Counted from the stretch's first letter, positions 34,230 to 42,924 are shown. The stretch is DNA of 64,000 bases from Cellvibrionaceae bacterium (GCA_021151525.1 JAGKXD010000008.1:6218-70217); one strand, 5' to 3'. Translations and numbers: made by a program. Notes: a model not told the origin generated them from the letters alone.

Positions 34230-34910
34230 CTAGTTGCGCAAATCGGCAATTAATTTTCCAGCATCAAAAACTTCCTGATCGTGCGCTGGCTCGCGCCAAG
34301 TTTCTAACAGCGCTGCCTCATACCAGCGCTTCATTGCAGGCATTGCTAATAATGTTTGTGCATATTCATTCGCTGCTTTGCTGAACGGAAGTTGATAAGT
34401 CTGTGCGCGAAAGGCGACAGGCGCAAAGAATGCATCGATTGCACTGAATTTTTCGCCCGCCAAAAAGGGCCCGCCGAATTTTTGCAAACCTTCGCACCAA
34501 AGTTCATCAATGCGCGTAAGATCTTTTTGCAGTGCAGGTGAAATACTGTGCAATTCAATCCGCACGCCACAGCTCATTCCACAATTGTTGCGTAGTGCTT
34601 GAAAACCGGAATGCATCTCAGCGGCAGCGCTACGTGCCCATGCGCGTGCGGCTTTATCGCTGGGCCACACCTGAGGGTGTTGCTCTGCCAAATATTCAAC
34701 AATCGCTAAGGAATCCCAGATTACGCAGTCGCCATCTTGCAGACAGGGTACTTTGCCGTTGGGTGAAAAAGCTCGGTATAAATCCCAAGCGCCATTCTCA
34801 GGGAAAGGATGAATTTTTTCAGTGAAGGGAATATCAAATGCGGCTAGTACCAGCCAAGGCCTTAGTGACCATGAAGAATAATTTTTGTTGGCGATATGCA
34901 ATGTGTACAT
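34230..34910 (-). CDS. glutathione S-transferase family protein (YfcF-like)
   Basis: This protein has 226 aa from ATG 34910, which is preceded by GGGAG at good spacing; a longer frame to 35054 would run into purK. The thioredoxin-like N-terminal domain starts Tyr-Thr-Leu-His-Ile-Ala-Asn-Lys-Asn-Tyr-Ser-Ser-Trp-Ser-Leu-Arg-Pro-Trp, includes the cis-Pro region Gly-Lys-Val-Pro-Cys-Leu and Trp-Asp-Ser-Leu-Ala-Ile-Val-Glu-Tyr-Leu (glutathione contact). A helical C-terminal domain follows. The catalytic residue is probably a Ser in Tyr-Ser-Ser-Trp. Substrate unknown. Confidence 0.88.
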   Translation of the reverse strand: MYTLHIANKNYSSWSLRPWLVLAAFDIPFTEKIHPFPENGAWDLYRAFSPNGKVPCLQDGDCVIWDSLAIVEYLAEQHPQVWPSDKAARAWARSAAAEMHSGFQALRNNCGMSCGVRIELHSISPALQKDLTRIDELWCEGLQKFGGPFLAGEKFSAIDAFFAPVAFRAQTYQLPFSKAANEYAQTLLAMPAMKRWYEAALLETWREPAHDQEVFDAGKLIADLRN

Positions 34911-34980
34911 CGGCGACTCCCAGTCATTGTCCAAGTATCGTTTAGCAAAATAGCTGTGAAGAAATATAGGGGCAGATATG

Positions 34981-35009
34981 AAAAAGCCAAGGTAAAAACC
35001 TTGGCTTTT
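34981..35009 (-). terminator. intrinsic terminator of purEK
   Basis: On the minus strand the stem AAGCCAAGG/CCTTGGCTT around a short T-rich loop is followed by five T's, 11 bp after the purK stop. Confidence 0.85.
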
Positions 35010-35020
35010 AGTGTAGGTAC

Positions 35021-36103
35021 TTAATCCTGATCTTCCAGCGCTTTGAGGCTCCATTCAATCGCCTCTTTGTAATACTGCTCTGGCAGAAGATATTTAAGTT
35101 GCTGCAGGGTTGCGCGAATTTCCTGAGCGTCTTTGCTCACCAAATTGATGTGGCCCACTTTGCGGCCGGGCAATACATCTTTGCCGTACCAGTAGGTTTG
35201 CGCGAGGGGCAGGTTGAGCCAGTTGGGATTGTAGTCTGTGCCAATCAAATTGATCATGACGTTCTGGCCGAGGATTTGCGCCTTCGGAATTGCCATATCC
35301 GCAATTGCGCGCAGGTGATATTCAAATTGGCTGATGCTCGCGCCTGCTTGCGTCCAATGGCCACTGTTGTGTACGCGCGGCGCCAATTCGTTAATCATCA
35401 ACTGATCGCCAACACGGAAGCATTCCATGGCCATAACGCCCACGTAATCCAGCGCGTTGAGCAGTTTGCCCAGCATGGCTTCAGCTTGGGCTTGCAGCGG
35501 TTGCAGGCGCGTGAGCGGTGCAACAGATGCGTAGAGGATGCCGTTCAAATGCAGGTTGAGCGTAACTGGGTAGAACACGCACTGGCCAGCGCGGTTGCGC
35601 ACACCTACGAGTGATACTTCTTCATCAAACGGAATGGCTTGCTCGGCAATAGCTTGGCCTTGCCAGTCGGCAGGAACTTCGTCGTCTTGGGCGCGAATCC
35701 AGTATTGGCCTTTGCCGTCGTAGCCACCGGTGCGGCGCTTGAGCAGTACGCGCTCGCCTAATTGGTCGCGCAGCTCATTGGCGCTAATATCGTTCGCCAC
35801 GTTGCGCCAAGGGGCGGTGGAGAGCCCGAGGGAGTCGATCAATTCTTTCTGGGTTTTACGGTCAGCCAAGCGGCCAAATACCGGCTTGTTAACAAAATGT
35901 GGGTGTTGCGCCAACGTATGGGTTACCAGTGTATCCGGCCATTGCTCGCGCTCTGCTGTCACCAAATCATCGGGTTGCAGGGCAGGCGCGCTGCTTTCGT
36001 TAATATCCACCGGGCGCACATCCAACGCTAACGGCATGCCCGCATGCTTAAGCATGGCACCTAGTTGGCCTGCACCTAATACCCAAATTGGCTTACTGCT
36101 CAT
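35021..36103 (-). CDS. purK: N5-carboxyaminoimidazole ribonucleotide synthase
   Basis: This 360-aa ATP-grasp enzyme of purine synthesis carboxylates AIR using ATP and bicarbonate. It starts Trp-Val-Leu-Gly-Ala-Gly-Gln-Leu-Gly-Ala-Met and has Lys-Arg-Arg-Thr-Gly-Gly-Tyr-Asp-Gly-Lys-Gly-Gln (ATP-grasp loop), Glu-Glu-Val-Ser-Leu-Val-Gly-Val-Arg-Asn, and Asn-Glu-Leu-Ala-Pro-Arg-Val-His-Asn-Ser-Gly-His-Trp-Thr-Gln (active site). It follows purE, whose product uses its labile carbamate. Confidence 0.96.
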   Translation of the reverse strand: MSSKPIWVLGAGQLGAMLKHAGMPLALDVRPVDINESSAPALQPDDLVTAEREQWPDTLVTHTLAQHPHFVNKPVFGRLADRKTQKELIDSLGLSTAPWRNVANDISANELRDQLGERVLLKRRTGGYDGKGQYWIRAQDDEVPADWQGQAIAEQAIPFDEEVSLVGVRNRAGQCVFYPVTLNLHLNGILYASVAPLTRLQPLQAQAEAMLGKLLNALDYVGVMAMECFRVGDQLMINELAPRVHNSGHWTQAGASISQFEYHLRAIADMAIPKAQILGQNVMINLIGTDYNPNWLNLPLAQTYWYGKDVLPGRKVGHINLVSKDAQEIRATLQQLKYLLPEQYYKEAIEWSLKALEDQD

Positions 36104-36162
36104 CGACTACCTACAAAAAATAAACTTTTAGACGAAATCTTAAAGGTTGCTGCTTTCTAGCT

Positions 36163-36185
36163 CCTCCCCCTTAACAAGGGGGAGG
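36163..36185. repeat. GC-rich palindrome between purE and purK
   Basis: CCTCCCCCTT and AAGGGGGAGG form a perfect 10-bp stem with a 3-nt loop in the 98-bp gap of the purEK operon. There is no T-run, so full termination is unlikely. Similar C-rich/G-rich palindromes are common interspersed elements and may affect mRNA stability. Confidence 0.6.
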
Positions 36186-36201
36186 TTGGGAGGGGGTTAA
36201 A

Positions 36202-36693
36202 TCAGTCTAGGCTCGGATCAGGATTATCCAAAACCGCCTGCGTCTGGGTATAGCGGAAATCTTCAATACGCGCCGCCAATTCAGCATTATTCAGCGCCAG
36301 AATTTGGCAAGCCAGTAAGCCCGCATTGAATGCGCCAGCAGTACCAATTGCCAGAGTGCCCACCGCGATACCTTTGGGCATCTGTACGATGGAAAGCAGA
36401 CTATCCATACCGTTTAAGGCCTTGCTTTGCACTGGCACGCCAAGTACGGGTAAGCGGGTGTGTGCGGCGATCATACCGGGTAAATGCGCCGCACCGCCCG
36501 CGCCAGCCACGATTACACCAAAGCCATTGCTGGCCGCCTCTTCAGCAAAGCTAGCCAGCTTTTGCGGGGTGCGATGGGCGGAAACAACCTCGGTATGGTA
36601 CTCCACACCCAAATTCTGCAGGATTTCAACAGCAGCTTGCATGGTCGCCCAATCACTTTTGGAACCCATCACAACGGCAACTTTAGTGCTCAT
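36202..36693 (-). CDS. purE: N5-carboxyaminoimidazole ribonucleotide mutase
   Basis: This 163-aa protein converts N5-CAIR to CAIR, the step after PurK. The start ATG at 36693 gives the standard opening Val-Ala-Val-Val-Met-Gly-Ser-Lys-Ser-Asp-Trp; the upstream in-frame ATG would add an unusual leader. Other signature segments are Val-Ser-Ala-His-Arg-Thr-Pro (active-site His), Ile-Val-Ala-Gly-Ala-Gly-Gly-Ala-Ala-His-Leu-Pro-Gly and Ser-Ile-Val-Gln-Met-Pro-Lys-Gly. Confidence 0.96.
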   Translation of the reverse strand: MSTKVAVVMGSKSDWATMQAAVEILQNLGVEYHTEVVSAHRTPQKLASFAEEAASNGFGVIVAGAGGAAHLPGMIAAHTRLPVLGVPVQSKALNGMDSLLSIVQMPKGIAVGTLAIGTAGAFNAGLLACQILALNNAELAARIEDFRYTQTQAVLDNPDPSLD

Positions 36694-36769
36694 AGCATTG
36701 TCTCGAACGAAAAATAACCAATGGAAAAAAGGCGCGCATGTTACCACATTCGCAGCGGAATGCCTCCAT

Positions 36770-37861
36770 TCAGGCCTCTATATCTGTCATCTCCCAATGG
36801 GTTTTAACTAGATTAGATAATTTTTGGTAGAGATCCTGTTTTAACAAGGTAATGATGTGAGGTTGCAGGGTTCCCTCGACGGTCACTTGAAGCTCCCAGT
36901 GCTCCTCCTTATAACGAACTACAACACCTTCAATGAGTATTTGAATCTGGTTGTATTCATCCTCTTGGTTGGGCAAAAGCTCGAACTCAATAGGTGGTTG
37001 ATACAATGATTCTAGAATACTTAGGTCTGGTTGATAACCTAATGCTTCCGTTAATTTTCTCAGATCTTTTTCGTAACTTTCCTTCCATCCGGCGTTTTGA
37101 TTCCAGAGGAGCTGGCGTAGATCCCATAGAAAATTACTTTTTTTGTCTGCCCGCAAATATTGCCAGCGGGGCCAATTGTTTTTCTTTGTTTGCTTCCATG
37201 ATCCAGTTGCTAAATTGAGGTTCCATTCGTCGATGTTTTCAATAATAGAAAGATTTTTTCCTCGGTAGCGCATGCCAAAATAGATAGAAATGGCTTTAGC
37301 GTCATCGGTCAAATGTGCTGAGTGTTTGTAAATCCATCCAGGTTTATGGCCGTTTGTTTCCATCTTTGAAATGGAAAATGTATTTGTATCTAAGATAAAC
37401 ACGTGAGTGTCTTCCATCTCTCGCTGCATTGGGTATCCCAAGCAGCCGATGATAATAATTTTGTCACCTACCAATGTGGCTGAATGAGAGTCGGTGGATG
37501 GAAAGACATTTTGGGGATAAATAAAAATATCTATAGAGCCATCCGGCTGTTCAACTACAACGTCGTTGTAAATATAAAAATCAGGATCATAGTAGTCTTC
37601 ATGCTCACCTCCGATGTAAATAATTCTGCCATCAGATAGTTCAGTTGTTGATTGCCCAAACCTGTCAAAACACCAAGTGGGGCCGTCATTGTAAAAATCA
37701 TGTTCAGATGCTTTATTTGCCTCCCATGCACTAATTTTTGTTTTTATAAGCCAATTCCAAACTGGATTATTGCTTAATGTTGGATTGGAACTTCCGAAGC
37801 GAGGTTTTCTCCACTCTTCAAATAGCTCTTGCGAAATCCCAATGCTTTTTAGTTTTTCCAT
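36770..37861 (-). CDS. beta-propeller-like protein of unknown function, AT-rich
   Basis: This 363-aa cytoplasmic-looking protein starts at ATG 37861 behind AAAGGGAAA; a longer frame would overlap the LysR gene. The middle (about 65-230) has Kelch/galactose-oxidase-like blade repeats: Asp-Gly-Arg-Ile-Ile-Tyr-Ile-Gly-Gly-Glu, His-Ser-Ala-Thr-Leu-Val-Gly-Asp-Lys-Ile-Ile-Ile-Ile-Gly-Cys, and Thr-His-Val-Phe-Ile-Leu-Asp-Thr. The C-terminal 130 residues are acidic and helical/strand mixed, with no family I recognise. It has no signal peptide. Base composition is visibly more AT-rich than purEK on one side and LysR on the other, suggesting transfer. Confidence 0.65.
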   Translation of the reverse strand: MEKLKSIGISQELFEEWRKPRFGSSNPTLSNNPVWNWLIKTKISAWEANKASEHDFYNDGPTWCFDRFGQSTTELSDGRIIYIGGEHEDYYDPDFYIYNDVVVEQPDGSIDIFIYPQNVFPSTDSHSATLVGDKIIIIGCLGYPMQREMEDTHVFILDTNTFSISKMETNGHKPGWIYKHSAHLTDDAKAISIYFGMRYRGKNLSIIENIDEWNLNLATGSWKQTKKNNWPRWQYLRADKKSNFLWDLRQLLWNQNAGWKESYEKDLRKLTEALGYQPDLSILESLYQPPIEFELLPNQEDEYNQIQILIEGVVVRYKEEHWELQVTVEGTLQPHIITLLKQDLYQKLSNLVKTHWEMTDIEA

Positions 37862-37935
37862 AAATTTCCCTTTGCTTGCTTTGCTTTGGTTGGTTGCACC
37901 AGCGATTTTTTTGAGTTGGTTATTCGATATAAATA

Positions 37936-38868
37936 TTAATTGTGTTTCGGAGATTCCAGCCGCGGTTTTACCAATTCGGTTAGCCATGCCATAAACACTT
38001 GCGCGCGTTTTGGTAAATGTCGGCGATTGGCGTAAACCAATGAAACAGGCATGGGAGCAGGGCGATAGGCGGGGAGGATTTCAACCAGCTTGCCAGCGAC
38101 GATATAGTCGCGCATACCGGGTTCAGGGCTTTGGATAATTCCCAAACCCGCGAGACAAGCGCCGGTATAAGCATCGGTATTGTTTACCGTTAATGCAGAT
38201 TGCATGGGGATAGTTTTTTCAATGGGCTGGGATTTTTCGCTCACCATTTCACAATATTCAAAACCGCTGGGCTTTGCACCCAGTGTGGGTAGGTAATGGA
38301 TAAGCTGATGCTTTTCCAAATCTGCTAAAGATTGCGGTGTGCCAAAGCGCGCTAAATAATCGGGCGATGCACAATTTATAAGTTGATATTCACCGATGTT
38401 GCGTGCAATCAAACTCGAATCCACCAAATTTCCGACTCGCAAAACACAATCAAAACCTTCGCGAACTATATCGACGCGTCTGTCAGTGCTGCTTAGTTCA
38501 ATGTCCAATTGCGGGTGTTCGCGCAAAAATTCTGGCAACTTGGGAATCACCAAATCGCGCGCAATTACCGTGGGCATATCGACGCGCAAACGTCCGTGTA
38601 ATTGATTTTGCGTGCTGTGAAATAGGGTTTTTAGCTCATCAAAATCGGCTAACAAATCTTTGCTGCGCTCGTAAAAGGCTTGGCCGTCTTGCGTCATTTG
38701 CACGCGGCGGGTGGTGCGGTGTAGCAGGCGCGTGCCCAAATAGGCTTCCAATTGCTGCACGGCGGTAGATACATTCGCTTTGGGTAGGCCTAGGCTTTCT
38801 GCCGCATCGGTAAAGCTGGAAAGCTCCGCAACGCGCAGGTAAATCTCTATGGCTTCCAAGTGGTTCAT
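37936..38868 (-). CDS. LysR-family transcriptional regulator
   Basis: This 310-aa regulator has an N-terminal winged helix-turn-helix (about 1-60; Leu-Ser-Ser-Phe-Thr-Asp-Ala-Ala-Glu-Ser-Leu and Gln-Leu-Glu-Ala-Tyr-Leu-Gly-Thr-Arg-Leu-Leu-His-Arg-Thr-Thr) and a LysR effector-binding domain (about 90-300). The HTH most resembles the AaeR/DmlR-type subgroup. It is divergent from the short-chain dehydrogenase gene with a 148-bp gap, the classic layout in which the regulator controls its neighbour. Confidence 0.92.
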   Translation of the reverse strand: MNHLEAIEIYLRVAELSSFTDAAESLGLPKANVSTAVQQLEAYLGTRLLHRTTRRVQMTQDGQAFYERSKDLLADFDELKTLFHSTQNQLHGRLRVDMPTVIARDLVIPKLPEFLREHPQLDIELSSTDRRVDIVREGFDCVLRVGNLVDSSLIARNIGEYQLINCASPDYLARFGTPQSLADLEKHQLIHYLPTLGAKPSGFEYCEMVSEKSQPIEKTIPMQSALTVNNTDAYTGACLAGLGIIQSPEPGMRDYIVAGKLVEILPAYRPAPMPVSLVYANRRHLPKRAQVFMAWLTELVKPRLESPKHN

Positions 38869-39016
38869 GGGGTGAATACCGGGTTATTGGGTGGTTTTTA
38901 TGAACAGTAAATTCAAAAATTGAGTATTTATTCGGTATTGGTAGGTTAATAGACTGGTAACCATCAAGCAATAACGGCTTGTCAGCTCATCTACCACTTA
39001 TTAGGGGATACTTATC

Positions 39017-39775
39017 ATGACCAACAAACTTGCAATCATTACCGGCGCTAGCCGCGGCCTTGGCAAAAATGCGGCACTCAAACTGGCGAGTCAGGGAGTG
39101 GATATCATCATCACTTACCGCAGCCAAAAGGCCGAAGCTGATGCCGTGGTCGCACAGGCAAAAGCATTGGGCGTACAGGCTGCAGCCGTGCAATTAGATG
39201 TTGCCGAAAGCAAAAGCTTTGGCGATTTTGCGGCGAAAGTGGAAGTACTATTGGAAGACCAATGGCAGCGAAAAGAGTTTGATTTTTTAGTCAACAACGC
39301 GGGTATTGGTATCAATGTACCATTTGCAGAAACCAGTGAAGAACAGTTTGATCAGTTGATGAATATTCATCTCAAAGGTACATTTTTTCTCACACAAAAA
39401 TTATTGCCGCTCATGGCCGATGGCGGACGCATTCTTAATATTTCCACCGGCTTAACGCGCTTTAGTTTTCCGGGATATTCTGCCTACGCCGCGATGAAAG
39501 GTGCGGTTGAGGTGTTGAGTAAATATCTTGCGAAAGAATTAGGTTCGCGCGGCATTGCGGTAAATGTGGTTGCGCCGGGCGCCATTGAAACTGATTTTGG
39601 CGGTGGTCGCGTACGCGATAACGAAGAGCTGAACCAGCACATTGCATCAATAACTGCATTGGGACGTGTTGGTTTACCTGATGATATTGGTGGTGTAATT
39701 GCGTCGCTCTTATCGGAAGATAACCGTTGGGTAAATGCGCAACGCATTGAAGCTTCTGGTGGAATGTTTTTGTAA
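39017..39775 (+). CDS. short-chain dehydrogenase/reductase
   Basis: This 252-aa NAD(P)-dependent oxidoreductase has the Rossmann motif Thr-Gly-Ala-Ser-Arg-Gly-Leu-Gly, Asn-Asn-Ala-Gly-Ile-Gly, and the catalytic Tyr-x-x-x-Lys in Ser-Ala-Tyr-Ala-Ala-Met-Lys. The catalytic Ser region reads Asn-Ile-Ser-Thr-Gly-Leu. An Arg follows the Gly-rich motif, which suggests NADPH. The substrate is not predictable. It is probably regulated by the divergent LysR protein. Confidence 0.93.
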   Translation: MTNKLAIITGASRGLGKNAALKLASQGVDIIITYRSQKAEADAVVAQAKALGVQAAAVQLDVAESKSFGDFAAKVEVLLEDQWQRKEFDFLVNNAGIGINVPFAETSEEQFDQLMNIHLKGTFFLTQKLLPLMADGGRILNISTGLTRFSFPGYSAYAAMKGAVEVLSKYLAKELGSRGIAVNVVAPGAIETDFGGGRVRDNEELNQHIASITALGRVGLPDDIGGVIASLLSEDNRWVNAQRIEASGGMFL

Positions 39776-39786
39776 GGTGAGAAGAG

Positions 39787-39815
39787 ATTTACGCTCTCGT
39801 TACGAGAGCGTAAAT
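39787..39815. terminator. strong hairpin between convergent SDR and porin genes
   Basis: ATTTACGCTCTCG and CGAGAGCGTAAAT form a perfect 13-bp stem with a 3-nt loop. It lies 11 bp after the SDR stop and 10 bp after the porin stop on the other strand. No clear T-run is present. Confidence 0.6.
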
Positions 39816-39825
39816 GCAAGTAAGT

Positions 39826-41028
39826 TTAAAACTTAAATTGAACTTGGAGTGAGACAGCTTTGCCTTTTTCATCGCTTACATCATTAGGTATAAGCGGTGC
39901 GTTACCGTCAATATAGTTGGCTGAAATTTTTAAATAATCAAATAGATAACAGTTAACACCTAGCACTTTGCTGGTTGCTTCGCCGTGGCTGCGGCTGTGA
40001 CTCAACATTCCTGCTTCGCCGTTAGTTTCTAATTGATCGTAACGATAAAAAATTTCCCATGCACCATAATGACCTGACGGTTTTATTTTCCCGAAGGTTG
40101 CGCTCTTGGTGTTGTAGTTGCGCGATTCGCCCGTCAAGGTGTAGGCAACTTGCACGTAATCTCCTTTTGCTTCGCGGTCTTCTTCATGATGTGCGCCATT
40201 GAAGTCACGCACCAAGTACTCACCTTGAATAGAGAGTGGGCCACGCGCATAAGCGAGTTCAAGAACTTGTGTTAAATCATCGTCAAAACCTGAGTCGCGT
40301 GAGTCACGTGCGAGGCGAATGCTGTTGCCATTATCATTTACGTGCACCGCCCACATGGCGAGGTCTGTATGTATGACTCCACCTTCGGGGTTATCGAAAA
40401 TGGCATTGCGCACGGAATAACCTAAATGCAGTGTTTGCTCATTGGTGTTGATAGGGATATAAGCCGCGCGTGCATTCAGTACGCGATTATCTGAAAAGCG
40501 AAAGCCACCTAAACTCAAAAAATAATGCTTATGTGCGCTGCGTAGTGCGAGGCCTTCGCCATCGCTACCGTCACCAGCATTTTTAACTAAATCCCAAATA
40601 GATGAACGTTCGTTGGCAGTCGTCCAGCTGCTACTACCGGTAAGCTCTAAGCCAAAGTCAGGATCAAAGCGCCCCGCAACAATTTCACTTTTAAAGGGCA
40701 ACTCGTAAGCGATAAATGCGTCTCTTAAGATGAGGTTACCTTGGTAATCTGCTTTAATTTTTACTTCATAGTTGAGTGACTTTGTAATCTGTCCATCAAC
40801 GCTGGCTTCGGCGCGGCGTAAATAATAGTCTGTTTCTTGCTCTCCATTGTTACTAAAAACACCGTCGTAAGTTTCGCTGCGCAATTGAACTTTGGCGCCT
40901 AGATTGTAGGTAAAACCCTCGGACTCAGCTTTTGCTTTGCCTTCACCGGCGAAAGACGTGCTACAGACAAGTGAAAGGCAGGAAGCTGCAAATACAGTTG
41001 AGGCGAGTTGAGATTTATGAATTTTCAT
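39826..41028 (-). CDS. outer-membrane porin of the OprP/OprO (phosphate-selective porin) family
   Basis: This 400-aa protein has a signal peptide (about 1-27, cleavage after Ser-Phe-Ala) and a beta-barrel composition ending in Phe (Val-Gln-Phe-Lys-Phe), the outer-membrane signature. Family features are Arg-Arg-Ala-Glu-Ala-Ser-Val-Asp-Gly near the N-terminus, Leu-Arg-Asp-Ala-Phe-Ile-Ala-Tyr, Ala-Gly-Arg-Phe-Asp-Pro-Asp-Phe-Gly-Leu-Glu and Trp-Glu-Ile-Phe-Tyr-Arg-Tyr-Asp. It starts 11 bp after the VTC-domain gene, so it is part of that operon. True phosphate selectivity is not established by sequence alone. Confidence 0.88.
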   Translation of the reverse strand: MKIHKSQLASTVFAASCLSLVCSTSFAGEGKAKAESEGFTYNLGAKVQLRSETYDGVFSNNGEQETDYYLRRAEASVDGQITKSLNYEVKIKADYQGNLILRDAFIAYELPFKSEIVAGRFDPDFGLELTGSSSWTTANERSSIWDLVKNAGDGSDGEGLALRSAHKHYFLSLGGFRFSDNRVLNARAAYIPINTNEQTLHLGYSVRNAIFDNPEGGVIHTDLAMWAVHVNDNGNSIRLARDSRDSGFDDDLTQVLELAYARGPLSIQGEYLVRDFNGAHHEEDREAKGDYVQVAYTLTGESRNYNTKSATFGKIKPSGHYGAWEIFYRYDQLETNGEAGMLSHSRSHGEATSKVLGVNCYLFDYLKISANYIDGNAPLIPNDVSDEKGKAVSLQVQFKF

Positions 41029-41039
41029 AGTGAGTTGTC

Positions 41040-41891
41040 TTATAAATTATTGTCGTTGAGTGAAAAAAGTTTTGTAGGTGTTGAATGCGCATAGGTATAG
41101 GATCTATGCGCAACTCGATTAGGCAATGCGCCCAATTTACGCAGTGTGGGCATAAAATTGTTATAGCGTTTCACCTGTTGGGTAATACACATGCCAATAC
41201 AATACTTTGAGCATTTATTGCTAGGGTGCTGGTGCAGTGTGCGCAAGAGTCGGTCGGCAATACCGTTACCATTAGCGGATTTAGTTTCTATTACCGCTAT
41301 GCTGTCGTTAGTTGCATAGGTTTGCGCGTGGTGGTTAAAACGAATTTGCCGATCAATAGTGATTCGCTCGCCACCTTGTTTTGCCACTAAGGTCGCGCGT
41401 TCGTAGCGCATGTGTAGCGTGGGTGTTAATCCTTGTGAAAAATCTCTGCCGTAAAGCTCAAGGTGCTGCTCATTAATGTAAGCCAGAGCTTCCGCGTTGA
41501 GTTGGCCAAATTGCTCTAACGGATAAGCTAAGCGCTTTTTAATGGTAATGCCGCGGCTATTTTTTAATTTAACTTCCACGAAACATAAATTTGATTCTAC
41601 ATATTTTCGGGTGCGAATTTTTACGCGCTGACGACGGCCTTGGTGATGGTCAAAGTAGCAGCGCAAATTTTCATCGTCAAAATAGCAGGACTCGTAAGTA
41701 AAGAGCCGGTTTTTATCGATTTCCAAAATATCGAAGTATTTTGAAAACTGTTTTAATGCCTGATGCAGCACACCTTGATGCACAAGATATTTATTATCCA
41801 AGCGTGTCAGCATGGCGGACCCGTGATTGAGGTCATCCAAACTAATGGCGTTAAATTGCTGCCAGTCGTTAGCGATTGCGATAGTTGACAT
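41040..41891 (-). CDS. VTC-domain protein (polyphosphate-polymerase-like)
   Basis: This protein has about 283 aa from ATG 41891 (upstream ATGs at 41909 or 41954 are possible). It matches the VTC fold, a triphosphate-tunnel-type barrel lined with basic residues: Arg-Leu-Asp-Asn-Lys-Tyr-Leu-Val, Tyr-Phe-Asp-Asp, Arg-Val-Lys-Ile-Arg-Thr-Arg-Lys-Tyr, Phe-Val-Glu-Val-Lys-Leu-Lys, Met-Arg-Tyr-Glu-Arg-Ala-Thr-Leu, and Ile-Asp-Arg-Gln-Ile-Arg-Phe. In yeast Vtc4 this domain makes polyphosphate from ATP; bacterial members usually sit beside a DUF4956 membrane protein, as here. Activity in this organism is inference. Confidence 0.85.
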   Translation of the reverse strand: MSTIAIANDWQQFNAISLDDLNHGSAMLTRLDNKYLVHQGVLHQALKQFSKYFDILEIDKNRLFTYESCYFDDENLRCYFDHHQGRRQRVKIRTRKYVESNLCFVEVKLKNSRGITIKKRLAYPLEQFGQLNAEALAYINEQHLELYGRDFSQGLTPTLHMRYERATLVAKQGGERITIDRQIRFNHHAQTYATNDSIAVIETKSANGNGIADRLLRTLHQHPSNKCSKYCIGMCITQQVKRYNNFMPTLRKLGALPNRVAHRSYTYAHSTPTKLFSLNDNNL

Positions 41892-42453
41892 TGAGTACCG
41901 CCATATCATGGATAAAATCGAGCGAAATAATATGGAAGGATAGTACGTGCACATTCAAACGAGCAGAAAGTTCTTTGCACATGTGTTCAGGGTTGGCGAT
42001 AGCTTCGGCGTCAATTTTATCGAGAGTGATACGCACGCTGTGTACATTGCGCAAGACTTTTGGGTGATCAAGCAGAAATGCACTGGTAACCAAAATAGCA
42101 ACAGCTGCTAATACAAACGCCAAACTAGAACCTTGCACGGAACAGATAACGGCAATGGCAACACTACCAAAGAAATAGGTAATTTCAATTTTGCCAATTT
42201 GTTCTGAGCGCAGAGTGAACAGCGCAAGAATAGCGAACAAGCCAAAGCCTGCATTTACGCTAAAATTTACGCTCGACAAAATGGTGAGTACGGCAAAAAT
42301 AAAGACATTAAACAGTGAAGCAGATGTCATTAATTCTTTATCACCATAGCGGCGATAATAGATGCCCATTAATAAAATGAGCATTGCGATCATATCAATC
42401 CCAAAGCGACAAGCAATGACACCAATGGGGTGATCAAGCACAGCAAAAAGCAT
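41869..42453 (-). CDS. DUF4956 membrane protein
   Basis: This 194-aa protein has four or five hydrophobic segments in the first 135 residues and a soluble tail of about 60 residues (Val-Arg-Ile-Thr-Leu-Asp-Lys-Ile...). The central Gly-Phe-Gly-Leu-Phe-Ala-Ile-Leu-Ala-Leu-Phe-Thr-Leu-Arg-Ser segment is the family hallmark. It overlaps the VTC gene by 23 bp, which implies translational coupling. DUF4956 proteins regularly accompany VTC-domain proteins; the presumed job is a membrane partner or channel for the polyanion product. Confidence 0.85.
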   Translation of the reverse strand: MLFAVLDHPIGVIACRFGIDMIAMLILLMGIYYRRYGDKELMTSASLFNVFIFAVLTILSSVNFSVNAGFGLFAILALFTLRSEQIGKIEITYFFGSVAIAVICSVQGSSLAFVLAAVAILVTSAFLLDHPKVLRNVHSVRITLDKIDAEAIANPEHMCKELSARLNVHVLSFHIISLDFIHDMAVLNVNYRNR

Positions 42454-42914
42454 AATAGCTCCCTGTTATAGTTGTAAATTAGGGTAGTTGTTGTCCAGCC
42501 AGGTTGCCGATGTTTATAAACATCTTGTTAGTTTGTCGATCCTAAAATGTAGATTCAACAGATGGACTTAGTTGTAACTTGTGGGTCACAAACCATTTTT
42601 TTTATGATCGAAACTTATGAAAATGCGGTAAATGCGCTAATAAATAATTCTGATGCCAGTGGGAAAGTATTAATGTGTGGGGTGGTTGTCATGCTAAGAA
42701 AGTCCATTTGTTGCCGAATATTATTGTCGTGTAGCTGCGTGCAGCACTTTTTAGTTTTCCATGCCCGCTGCCTGAGCGAGTGCGCTTTTATTGCGCATGG
42801 AGTTAGTTGTTTTTCTAGTGTTGGTAACTCGGCAGCTACTCTATCAGCAATGCGCTAGCTCGTGAAGAGCTAGTTCTAGGAGACAGGAGAATGGACTTTT
42901 TGCAGAGCCGCGTT
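42454..42914. other. 461-bp gap between apbE and the DUF4956 operon
   Basis: No convincing gene. A 98-codon open frame on the plus strand (42562-42858) is Cys-rich with no ribosome site and is judged spurious. Small inverted repeats (TAGCTC/GAGCTA near 42856) are present. The promoter of the leftward DUF4956 operon should be here; no Pho box was found. Confidence 0.4.
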
Positions 42915-42924
42915 TTAACGCGGC
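42907..42924 (-). terminator. hairpin overlapping the end of apbE
   Basis: GCCGCGTT and AACGCGGC form an 8-bp stem whose centre contains the apbE stop codon. There is no T-run after it on the minus strand, so it may stabilise the mRNA end rather than terminate. Confidence 0.4.

Noticed and set aside
42454..42600. Pho box for the DUF4956-VTC-porin operon
   Set aside because: Only a weak TTGTAAC/GGGTCAC pair was seen, on the wrong strand for the operon.
42562..42858. 98-codon open frame with many Cys on the plus strand
   Set aside because: No ribosome site, no recognisable domain, and composition unlike the neighbouring genes; treated as chance.
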